A stretch of DNA of 25,396 bases, from NCBI GenBank assembly GCA_964580575.1, contig CAZOLJ010000065.1:1-25396 (forward strand), in the 5' to 3' direction. Every line of letters starts with the position of its first letter. Within the stretch, counting starts at the first letter, position 1. This document shows positions 17,425-24,077 of the stretch, one piece after another. A program made the position numbers and the translations under genes. This stretch comes from CAVPDE01 sp964580575 (GTDB lineage Bacteria; Desulfobacterota; DSM-4660; Desulfatiglandales; HGW-15). The notes below the pieces were generated by a model. It did not search any database and was not told the DNA's origin. It worked only from the letters and a program-made list of their open reading frames with translations.

Positions 17425-18642
17425 ATGGTCGAAAATGATCTTTCGAAGCTTCACATTGACAAGAAAGGCATGGCAGTAAGGCAAGGACGGAAGAAACGCT
17501 TCCTTCTGTTGGTCCTCATCCTTGTGGTCGTGGCAGGAGGCGGTGTCCTTTACAGCAAGGGTCTCCTTACCCCGGCCCTCACGGTCCAGGTGGCCGGGCT
17601 TCAAAGCACCTACCCGTCCCAGACTTTCACGATCCTCAACGCAAGCGGTTATGTGGTCGCGCAAAGAAAGGCTGCAGTGGCCTCGAAGATCACGGGCCGG
17701 CTGATTTCCTTGTCGGTAGAGGAGGGAAGCCGGGTCAAGAAAGGAGAAGGGATTGCCAGGCTGGAGAACGAGGACAGCCAGGCAGCGCTCAATAGGGCTC
17801 AGGCGAACGTGAACCTTGCCCGATCCACTCTCGATCAGGCAAAGGCCGAACTGGAGGATGCGCAGGTCAATCACCATCGAAATGAACAGTTGATTGCAAA
17901 GGGCTTTGTTGCGCAGTCCACCGTTGATGCCTCTGAAGCAAGATACAAGAGGGCAAAGGCGACTGTCGCTGCCCAGGAGGCAGCGATTCGTGCCAGCGAG
18001 GCGGCCCTGGAAGAAGCAAGAGTTCTGGTGGAGTACTCCAATATTCGGGCGCCCTTTGATGCGGTTGTGCTCACTAAGAATGCGGACATCGGTGACATCG
18101 TTACCCCCCTCGGTGCCGCAGCCAATGCCAAAGCCGCAGTGGTGACCATCGCGGACATGAACTCGCTCCAGGTGGAAGTGGATGTCTCTGAATCCAATAT
18201 CAGCCAGGTCAGGGTTGGTCAGCCCTGCGAAATAAGGCTGGACGCTTTCCCGGATCTCCGTTTCAAGGGGGTGGTCCACATGATCGTTCCCACGGCGGAT
18301 CGGAGCAAAGCGTCGGTTCTCGTCAAAGTCGCTTTTAAGGAAATGGATCCGCGAATCCTCCCGGAGATGAGCGCCAAGGTGGCTTTTCTGTCCAGAGAGA
18401 TGGTGCCGGAGGAGGAGAAGCCTCTGAAGGCTGTTGCCGCCTCTGCGGTGGTTTCCCGAGGAGGACACCGCGTCGTTTTTCTCGTGGATGGAGACCGGGT
18501 GGTGGAAAAAACAATTCGCACGGGAAGGCGCATGGACACGATGGTTGAGATTTTGGAAGGGCTTGGGGCAGGAGACAAAGTCGTCCTCAATCCCGGAAGC
18601 GACCTGAAGAGCGGCGCAAGGGTCAGGATTCCGGAGAAGTAG
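17425..18642 (+). CDS. Periplasmic adaptor of a MacAB-like ABC exporter (HlyD/MFP family)
   Basis: A 405-residue adaptor anchored by one N-terminal transmembrane helix (about residues 26-43, LLLVLILVVVAGGGVLYSKG) with a short basic cytoplasmic start. The barrel-sandwich halves are ASKITGRLISLSVEEGSRVK and NIRAPFDAVVLTKNADIGDI, flanking an Ala-rich coiled coil (about 112-205); beta-barrel and membrane-proximal domains follow. It would link the ABC permeases encoded next to an outer-membrane channel. The frame is open from 17305 (445 residues), but the ATG at 17425 is preferred: GGAGGAGAGAG precedes it and the extra 40 residues show no domain. The stop is immediately followed by the ATG of the ATPase gene. 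Confidence 0.9.
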   Translation: MVENDLSKLHIDKKGMAVRQGRKKRFLLLVLILVVVAGGGVLYSKGLLTPALTVQVAGLQSTYPSQTFTILNASGYVVAQRKAAVASKITGRLISLSVEEGSRVKKGEGIARLENEDSQAALNRAQANVNLARSTLDQAKAELEDAQVNHHRNEQLIAKGFVAQSTVDASEARYKRAKATVAAQEAAIRASEAALEEARVLVEYSNIRAPFDAVVLTKNADIGDIVTPLGAAANAKAAVVTIADMNSLQVEVDVSESNISQVRVGQPCEIRLDAFPDLRFKGVVHMIVPTADRSKASVLVKVAFKEMDPRILPEMSAKVAFLSREMVPEEEKPLKAVAASAVVSRGGHRVVFLVDGDRVVEKTIRTGRRMDTMVEILEGLGAGDKVVLNPGSDLKSGARVRIPEK

Positions 18643-19356
18643 ATGGAAGAAAGACCAGTCATTGTTGAACTCAGGAATCTCTTCAAGTCCTATCGTCGCG
18701 GCGGCCAGACCCTCCCCGTGCTCAGAGACATCACGCTCGAGATCCGTAAAGGGGATTTCATGGCGCTCATGGGGCCGTCAGGGTCAGGAAAGAGCACGCT
18801 CCTGAATCTGATTGCAGGGCTCGATCAGGCGGATTCAGGAACGATCCATGTGGCCAATGTTGATATCACCACTCTCTCTGAAAGCGAGCTTGCGGAGTGG
18901 CGGGCTTTGAACGTGGGTTTCATTTTCCAGTTCTACAACCTCATCCCGGTTCTCACGGCTTTCGAGAACGTGGAACTTCCCCTGATTCTCACCGATCTCT
19001 CAAGGAAAGAACGCCGCGAACACGTGGCAACCGCGCTGAATCTGGTCAAGCTCGAGGACCGGATGGATCACTATCCAGGGCAGCTCTCAGGTGGGCAGCA
19101 GCAGCGGGTGGCGATCGCGCGGGCCTTGGTGACGGATCCGGCACTCCTGGTGGCTGATGAGCCGACCGGCGACCTCGATCGAGCCTCTGCTGAAGAAGTG
19201 CTCAGCCTCATGGAGCGGTTGAGCCGGGAGGCGGACAAAACGATTATCATGGTGACTCATGATCCGAGGGCGGCGCGAAAGGCCCGCTCCATGAGGTATC
19301 TGGAGAAGGGAGTTCTGGCCGGTGCTCCTGAGATTACTTTTTCGCAATCTGCTTAG
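18643..19356 (+). CDS. ABC transporter ATPase (MacB/LolD type)
   Basis: The 237-residue nucleotide-binding protein carries Walker A GPSGSGKST (44-52), a Q-loop at FIFQFYNLIP, signature LSGGQQQR (148-155), Walker B LLVADEP (168-174) followed by TGDLD, and the H-loop in MVTHDP. This exact set (FYNLIP, ADEPTGDLD) is typical of the LolD/MacB/FtsE group that drives mechanotransmission through FtsX-type permeases rather than carrying solute across a pore. It acts on the cytoplasmic side with the two permeases that follow. No base separates it from the adaptor stop, and its 3' end overlaps the first permease by 35 bases. Confidence 0.95.
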   Translation: MEERPVIVELRNLFKSYRRGGQTLPVLRDITLEIRKGDFMALMGPSGSGKSTLLNLIAGLDQADSGTIHVANVDITTLSESELAEWRALNVGFIFQFYNLIPVLTAFENVELPLILTDLSRKERREHVATALNLVKLEDRMDHYPGQLSGGQQQRVAIARALVTDPALLVADEPTGDLDRASAEEVLSLMERLSREADKTIIMVTHDPRAARKARSMRYLEKGVLAGAPEITFSQSA

Positions 19357-20476
19357 ACACAAGCTCCGCACAGCGCTCACCCTCTGCGGGATCTGCGTGG
19401 CCATTCTCTCCTTCGGTCTCCTTCGAACAGTCATCAGCGCCTGGTATGCCGGCGTGGAAGCCTCTTCGGCCAACCGCCTCATCACCCGCAATTCCATTTC
19501 TCTCATTTTCCCCCTCCCTCTCTCCTACCTGGAAAGGATCCGAGGAGTAGAAGGGGTCAAGACCGTTTCCTACGGCAACTGGTTCGGCGGAATCTACATT
19601 GAAGAAAAGAACTTTTTTGCGAACTTCGCGGTGGAGCCGAAGACCTACCTGGAACTCTATTCCGAGTATCTCCTTCCTGAAGATCAGAAACAGATTTTTC
19701 TGAGAGACCGGAGAGCTTGCATTGTAGGCCGCAAGCTCGCGAAGCGATTTGACTGGAAGGTCGGGGACCTCATTACCCTTCGCGGAACCATCTTTCCCGG
19801 CAACTGGGAATTTGTGCTGCGAGGGATCTATTCCGGCCGGGACAGCCGCGTGGATGAAAGCCAGTTCTTCTTTCACTGGGACTACCTCAATGAATCCTTG
19901 AAAAAAAGAAATTCTCTCATGGCTGACCAGGTGGGGATCTACATCCTGAGCGTCGCAAACCCTGAACGTGCTGCGGAGACAGCGGAGAGGGTGGACCGGA
20001 TCTTTAGGAATTCCTATGCAGAGACCTTGACCGAAACGGAGAAGGCTTTTCAGCTGGGATTTGTAGCTCTCACAGAGGCGATTCTTCTGGTGATCCAGTT
20101 GGTCTCTTTTGTAGTGATCGTCATCATCATGGCGGTGGCCGCAAACAGCATGAGCATGTCCGTACGGGAACGGCTGGGGGAATATGCGGTTTTCAAAACC
20201 CTGGGATTCGGGGGCACCTACCTGGCTGCGATGATCCTGGGAGAATCCCTGCTCATGGCAGTGCTGGGCGGCACCGGCGGAGTCCTGCTCACCTTCCCGG
20301 CGGCAAAAGCCTTTCTAAACTACCTGGGAGACTACTTCCCCGTTTTCTCAGTGACGAAGCAGACGGTTATCTTTCAAGGTTTGGCTGCGCTGGCTGTCGG
20401 AATGGCGGCTGCGGTCTTGCCGACCTGGCGGGCGGTCACGGTCCCCATCATCCAAGCTCTCGGGAGGATCGGTTAA
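19322..20476 (+). CDS. FtsX-type ABC permease, first subunit
   Basis: The 384-residue permease has one N-terminal transmembrane helix (about 17-38, ALTLCGICVAILSFGLLRTV), a large periplasmic MacB-PCD-like domain (about 45-250), and three C-terminal helices (LLVIQLVSFVVIVIIMAVAA, AMILGESLLMAVLGGTGGVL, GLAALAVGMAAAVLP). RERLGEYAVFKTLGFG is the coupling motif that contacts the ATPase. It is a half-transporter, unlike MacB, where the ATPase and permease are fused. The start is a GTG at 19322 inside the end of the ATPase gene, giving the standard opening LLRLLFRNLLRHKLRT. It probably pairs with the next permease as in LolC/LolE. Substrate unknown. Confidence 0.9.
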   Translation: MLLRLLFRNLLRHKLRTALTLCGICVAILSFGLLRTVISAWYAGVEASSANRLITRNSISLIFPLPLSYLERIRGVEGVKTVSYGNWFGGIYIEEKNFFANFAVEPKTYLELYSEYLLPEDQKQIFLRDRRACIVGRKLAKRFDWKVGDLITLRGTIFPGNWEFVLRGIYSGRDSRVDESQFFFHWDYLNESLKKRNSLMADQVGIYILSVANPERAAETAERVDRIFRNSYAETLTETEKAFQLGFVALTEAILLVIQLVSFVVIVIIMAVAANSMSMSVRERLGEYAVFKTLGFGGTYLAAMILGESLLMAVLGGTGGVLLTFPAAKAFLNYLGDYFPVFSVTKQTVIFQGLAALAVGMAAAVLPTWRAVTVPIIQALGRIG

Positions 20477-20477
20477 G

Positions 20478-21644
20478 ATGGGCCTGTTGTTCTTTTACAG
20501 CCTGAGGAATCTCCTCACCCGCCGACTCACCACGGTTCTGACTGCTTCGGGAATGGCCCTGGTGGTTTTTGTTTTTGCCTCCATTCTCATGCTCGCTGAA
20601 GGGCTTGAGAAAACGCTGGTGGACACGGGGTCCTTCGACAACGTGGTGGTGATCCGCCGTTCTTCCGTGTCGGAGGTCCAGAGCGGGGTTGATCGTGTGC
20701 AGGCCTCCATTGCAGAGACTGTGCCCGAAGCGGCCTCAGGGCCGAGGGGCCGGCCATTGCTGACCAAGGAACTGGTGGTCTTGATCACGATGGAAAAAAG
20801 GGAGAGCGGGAGCCGGGCCAACGTGGTGATCCGGGGGATCTCTGAAGACTCCTTCCTGCTTCGGCCTCAGGTGAGGGTGGCTATTGGCCGGACTCCCAAA
20901 CCCGGCTCTTCAGAAATCATTATCGGAAGAAGTATTGAAAAGGGATTTCAGGGCGCCGATCTCGGCAAAAGCCTCTTTTTTGCCATGCGATCATGGACCA
21001 TCGTTGGGGTGTTCAATGCAGGGAGCACAGGTTTCAGTTCGGAAATTTGGGGAGATGTGGATCAACTCATGCAGGCCTTTCGCAGGCCCGTCTATTCATC
21101 CGTCCTTTTCAGGCTGCGGGAGTCCTCTGAGTTTGCACAGGTCAAAAACCGGATTGAAAGCGATCCACGCCTGACCCTGGAGGCCAAGAGAGAAACGACC
21201 TACTACAAAGACCAATCAGAGATGATGGCCAAATTCCTCCGGATCCTGGGGCTGTCTCTCACGATCGTTTTTTCCATAGGCGCGGTCGTGGGCGGGATGA
21301 TCACCATGTACGCTTCCGTGGCGAACCGGACGCGCGAAATCGGCACCTTGAGGGCCCTGGGCTTCAGGCGTACAAGCATTCTGATCGCCTTCCTGACGGA
21401 ATCGCTGTTTCTTGGATTTCTGGGAGGAATGGCCGGACTTTTCTTTGCCTCCTTCCTTCAGTTTTTCACGGTGTCCACCACCAATTTCCAGACCTTTTCG
21501 GAACTCGCCTTCAGTTTCTCGCTGGATGTCTCCATTACCCTCAAAGCCATGGCCTTTGCCTTGGGCATGGGTTTTGTGGGAGGAATCCTCCCTGCCCTGA
21601 GAGCATCCGGCATGGAAATCGTCGACGCATTACGAGAAGCCTGA
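20478..21644 (+). CDS. FtsX-type ABC permease, second subunit
   Basis: The 388-residue permease has the same plan as its upstream neighbour: helix 1 at about 17-41 (TTVLTASGMALVVFVFASIL), a periplasmic domain (about 45-255), then three helices including IVFSIGAVVGGMITMYASVA and SLFLGFLGGMAGLFFASFLQ. The coupling motif is NRTREIGTLRALGFRRTSIL. The two permeases are only distantly alike, which suggests a heterodimer with one ATPase dimer, as in LolCDE. The ATG lies one base after the preceding stop and follows GGGAGG. It is the last gene of the four-gene operon; a terminator-like hairpin follows at 21807. Confidence 0.92.
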   Translation: MGLLFFYSLRNLLTRRLTTVLTASGMALVVFVFASILMLAEGLEKTLVDTGSFDNVVVIRRSSVSEVQSGVDRVQASIAETVPEAASGPRGRPLLTKELVVLITMEKRESGSRANVVIRGISEDSFLLRPQVRVAIGRTPKPGSSEIIIGRSIEKGFQGADLGKSLFFAMRSWTIVGVFNAGSTGFSSEIWGDVDQLMQAFRRPVYSSVLFRLRESSEFAQVKNRIESDPRLTLEAKRETTYYKDQSEMMAKFLRILGLSLTIVFSIGAVVGGMITMYASVANRTREIGTLRALGFRRTSILIAFLTESLFLGFLGGMAGLFFASFLQFFTVSTTNFQTFSELAFSFSLDVSITLKAMAFALGMGFVGGILPALRASGMEIVDALREA

Positions 21645-21680
21645 AAGGGCCGGATTATAGGACAACTCTTTTGCCAGACT

Positions 21681-21982
21681 GGTCCCGCAGGGTACCGGAG
21701 GGTGGTCCGACAATTCTTCTCCCCTCCCTTGGTGGGAGGGGACAAAGGGGAGGGGGAACCAAGCAACTTGAGGAATATTCGCAACTCTTTTTCATCCCCA
21801 CCCTCGCCCTCCCCCATCGAGGGGGAGGGGCTTTTTCGAAGGAGCCCCATAGGAGAATTTGTGCGACGAAGAAAAGAGTGTGAAGTCTATTCGGAATCCG
21901 TGGCAGAATTTTGGGGGCGCTTACGGAGTGAGAAGATATGTTGCGGCTTGTAAGAGAGTACCCTCCGGTATCCTGCGGGACC
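21681..21982. repeat. Composite inverted-repeat region after the ABC operon
   Basis: Outer arms of 23 bases at 21681-21703 (GGTCCCGCAGGGTACCGGAG then GGT) and 21960-21982 are inverted copies with a single mismatch, 302 bases from end to end. Inside are two G/C-block hairpins: CCCCTCCC-TTGGT-GGGAGGGG (21721-21741) and a larger one at 21807-21829. I see no gene in 21645-22016. This looks like a non-coding repeat or small mobile element, possibly one repeat inserted in another. Confidence 0.65.
21807..21836 (+). terminator. Intrinsic terminator of the ABC exporter operon
   Basis: CCCTCCCCC-ATCGA-GGGGGAGGG is a perfect 9-base-pair stem (21807-21829), followed by GC and five Ts (21832-21836). It lies 163 bases after the last permease stop. 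It sits within the repeat region, so it may be part of a dispersed repeat that happens to end transcription. Confidence 0.6.
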
Positions 21983-21993
21983 CCGGGCGGCCT

Positions 21994-22015
21994 GCCGTCA
22001 GCGGTCGGCGGTCAG
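21994..22015. repeat. Short GGTC-rich tandem-like motif
   Basis: GCCGTCAGCGGTCGGCGGTC contains overlapping near-repeats of (A/G)GCGGTC and ends beside the stop codon of the diadenylate cyclase gene. The unit resembles short GCTGACCGC-type tandem repeats common in GC-rich genomes. Only about three degenerate units are present. Confidence 0.3.
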
Positions 22016-22016
22016 C

Positions 22017-23441
22017 TCAGGGGGTTCTTTCTTTGACGGTGTATTCGACGGTGACCTTGTCCTGTGCGAGCTTCAAGGAGGGGGGAGAGGGAACCAATTT
22101 GGCACTCAGGGTTCCAGATCGGTTGATGGGATTGACACTGATTTTCTCCGTATAGACTGCAGAGACATTGGAAAGGACCCGCGCCGGGCCGGAAACCTGC
22201 ACTGTGGGAGGATCGATTTTGACCTGCGCGATCACATAGGGATCCTGAAGCTTCCCGACCCAGTCCACCTGGACAGGGAGATCTTTCTTCACCGTCCTGT
22301 CCAGAGTGACCTCCACGACCGGCGGCTTCACGTCTTTGAGAAGAATGCCCGGCGGCAGGGAAACGCTCGCAGGAGATACGGTGAACGTGTTTGGTCCCGG
22401 AACCCGCTTGCTCAAGTCCAGCTTGACGCTCACCTGTTCGGGTTGGATTCTTCTCAAGAGGGTGCCTGAGCCGCTGATCTCCAGACGAACCGCATTGACC
22501 GAGGTGTCCAGAATTTCCATATCCGCCGGCCGGTTTGTGTACTCCACAGGGATATCCATGGAGATCACGGTATCCACCCCGCGCGTGAAGGTCGACCAAA
22601 CCCCGATGATCAGGAAAACGGAGACCACCGCCGCCAAGCCGTACTCCAGTTTATCTCTTTTCGTGCGACCCCAGGCGGTCGTGGCCCCGGCATGTTTTTC
22701 TATAATCTCAAGGAGCTCTTGCTTGCTCTTGACCTCGTGCATCTGAGAGTTCCTGGCCGCGGACACGGTTCCTCTTTCCTCAGAGACCACAAGGACCAGG
22801 GCGTCCGTTCTTTCAGCCAGGCCCAGGGCTGCTCTGTGACGGGTTCCGCAAAAGGAAGGCAGATCATCCCTGTGGGAAAGGGGCAGGATGACTCCCACCT
22901 CGTCGACCTGAATACCGCGAACCACGGCAGCGCCGTCGTGCACCGGGCTGTCCCTCCAGAAAACGGTCATGATCATTTCCTTGGAGAGGACTCCTTTCCA
23001 AGGGAGGCCGCTGTGGACGGATTCAGACAGGTCTTCTTTGCCCGGGAGAATGAGAAGCGCTCCGGTTCTGTTGCGAGACAGGTCGAACAGGGCATCGGCA
23101 ACCACTTCTGCGGGCGCGACTTCCACGCTCCGCGGGAATCCCCAGAAAATGGATTTAAGATTCTTGGCCTGCAGAACGGAGCGAATCTCGTTCCTGAAGA
23201 TAACGACAATGATCACGGCGGCCACGAGCGTGATTCCCTGAATGACCCAGCTGGTGACCACCAGGCCCAGTGAGAGCGCAACTTTGTTGAACATCCAGAA
23301 GACTGCAACGCCCACAAGTACCCGAAACGCGCTCGTTCCCCTGAAGAGGACATAGAGCCTGAACAGAATGTAACTGTTCAGGGCAATGTCGAGAAGATCC
23401 TGCCACTTGACCGTTTGATAAAAATGCAAAAGGAGATCCAT
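22017..23441 (-). CDS. Diadenylate cyclase CdaA fused to YbbR (CdaR-like) domains
   Basis: This 474-residue membrane protein should make cyclic di-AMP from two ATP. Three N-terminal helices (about 16-84) match CdaA. The DAC (DisA_N) domain spans about 100-235 with DGAAVV at D169-A171 and GTRHRAALGLAERTDALVLV with R201-H202-R203, both catalytic signatures intact. A fourth helix (about 267-283, YGLAAVVSVFLIIGVW) leads to about 190 residues with two YbbR repeats (ISMDIPVEYTNRPADMEI; VQVDWVGKLQDPYVIAQVKI). In Firmicutes CdaR is a separate protein encoded next to cdaA and modulates it; here the two are one chain, placing the YbbR part outside the membrane. The ATG at 23441 has a poor ribosome binding site and lies 6 bases after the DUF2914 stop. 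Confidence 0.92.
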   Translation of the reverse strand: MDLLLHFYQTVKWQDLLDIALNSYILFRLYVLFRGTSAFRVLVGVAVFWMFNKVALSLGLVVTSWVIQGITLVAAVIIVVIFRNEIRSVLQAKNLKSIFWGFPRSVEVAPAEVVADALFDLSRNRTGALLILPGKEDLSESVHSGLPWKGVLSKEMIMTVFWRDSPVHDGAAVVRGIQVDEVGVILPLSHRDDLPSFCGTRHRAALGLAERTDALVLVVSEERGTVSAARNSQMHEVKSKQELLEIIEKHAGATTAWGRTKRDKLEYGLAAVVSVFLIIGVWSTFTRGVDTVISMDIPVEYTNRPADMEILDTSVNAVRLEISGSGTLLRRIQPEQVSVKLDLSKRVPGPNTFTVSPASVSLPPGILLKDVKPPVVEVTLDRTVKKDLPVQVDWVGKLQDPYVIAQVKIDPPTVQVSGPARVLSNVSAVYTEKISVNPINRSGTLSAKLVPSPPSLKLAQDKVTVEYTVKERTP

Positions 23442-23447
23442 AGGGAA

Positions 23448-23885
23448 TCAGTCCGTGATACTGAACCTGAGAACTCCGAGGAGTTTTGCGTCCTGGTCTG
23501 TAATCTCCACTCTCCAGGGACCCTTGTCTGTCTCGCGAAGCTGGATGCGGCTGTATGTAGCCCACCGCGGCGGGTTCAGGATGAGTTTATGTCGGGTGAT
23601 CAAAGCATCCCTGTGAAACCAGCTGTGGAAGATAAACGTCTTTCGAGGAACCGGGTCAAAAGAGGTGAAACAAAGGACTTCCCCCTGACTGACAGGGAAC
23701 ACGGCTCCGGAGTTGCAAGGACTTCCCTCCGTCAGGCTGGCGCACATGGCGGCTTGGGCGAGGGTTGGCTTTTCGGAACCCGAAGCAGGGGAGGTGGGCG
23801 TCGACTCTTGGGGAAACCCGTTGCCGCCGGCCAGAATTGAAATGCATAGAAGCGCAAAAAGGAAGAACCACTCTTTTTTAGTCAT
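23448..23885 (-). CDS. Secreted DUF2914 protein
   Basis: The 145-residue protein has a signal peptide at about residues 1-20 (WFFLFALLCISILAGGNGF), a Ser/Pro-rich stretch (26-40), and a DUF2914 domain (about 45-145): AAMCASLTEGSPCNSGAVFP, GEVLCFTSFD, FIFHSWFHRDALI, WATYSRIQL and GPWRVEITDQDAKLLGVLRF. DUF2914 often sits in envelope proteins; its function is unknown. C48, C57 and C71 are notable for a periplasmic protein. AGAGG precedes the ATG closely. It is the first gene of a two-gene unit with the diadenylate cyclase, so it may act with the extracytoplasmic YbbR domains; this is inference. Confidence 0.85.
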   Translation of the reverse strand: MTKKEWFFLFALLCISILAGGNGFPQESTPTSPASGSEKPTLAQAAMCASLTEGSPCNSGAVFPVSQGEVLCFTSFDPVPRKTFIFHSWFHRDALITRHKLILNPPRWATYSRIQLRETDKGPWRVEITDQDAKLLGVLRFSITD

Positions 23886-24019
23886 AAGCCTCTTGGTCTG
23901 AGTCGGTTTGGGTCATGGTGCGATGTGAAAAGGGCCAAGCGAATGCTTCCTGTCTCACTATGACAAAACCCGAGGCGCATTTCAACCGTCTCTTTTTACA
24001 CCAACGGCTCATGATTTTG

Positions 24020-24051
24020 TTGACAATCATTTAGATTGCTTTATAAAGCAA
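24020..24051 (+). promoter_or_regulatory. Sigma-70 promoter with palindromic operator over the -10 box
   Basis: TTGACA (24020-24025), a 16-base spacer and TATAAA (24042-24047) form a strong promoter about 31 bases before the ATG of the sigma-54 activator gene. TTGCTTTATAAAGCAA (24036-24051) is a perfect 16-base palindrome centred on the -10 box, a position typical of a repressor operator. The repressor is unknown; autoregulation is possible. Confidence 0.65.
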
Positions 24052-24077
24052 AAAGCCCTGGTGATCCGGAGAAGGCC

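Noticed and set aside
17368..18468. Minus-strand open frame of 366 codons
   Set aside because: It is antisense to the exporter adaptor gene, which has a clear domain structure, promoter and ribosome binding site.
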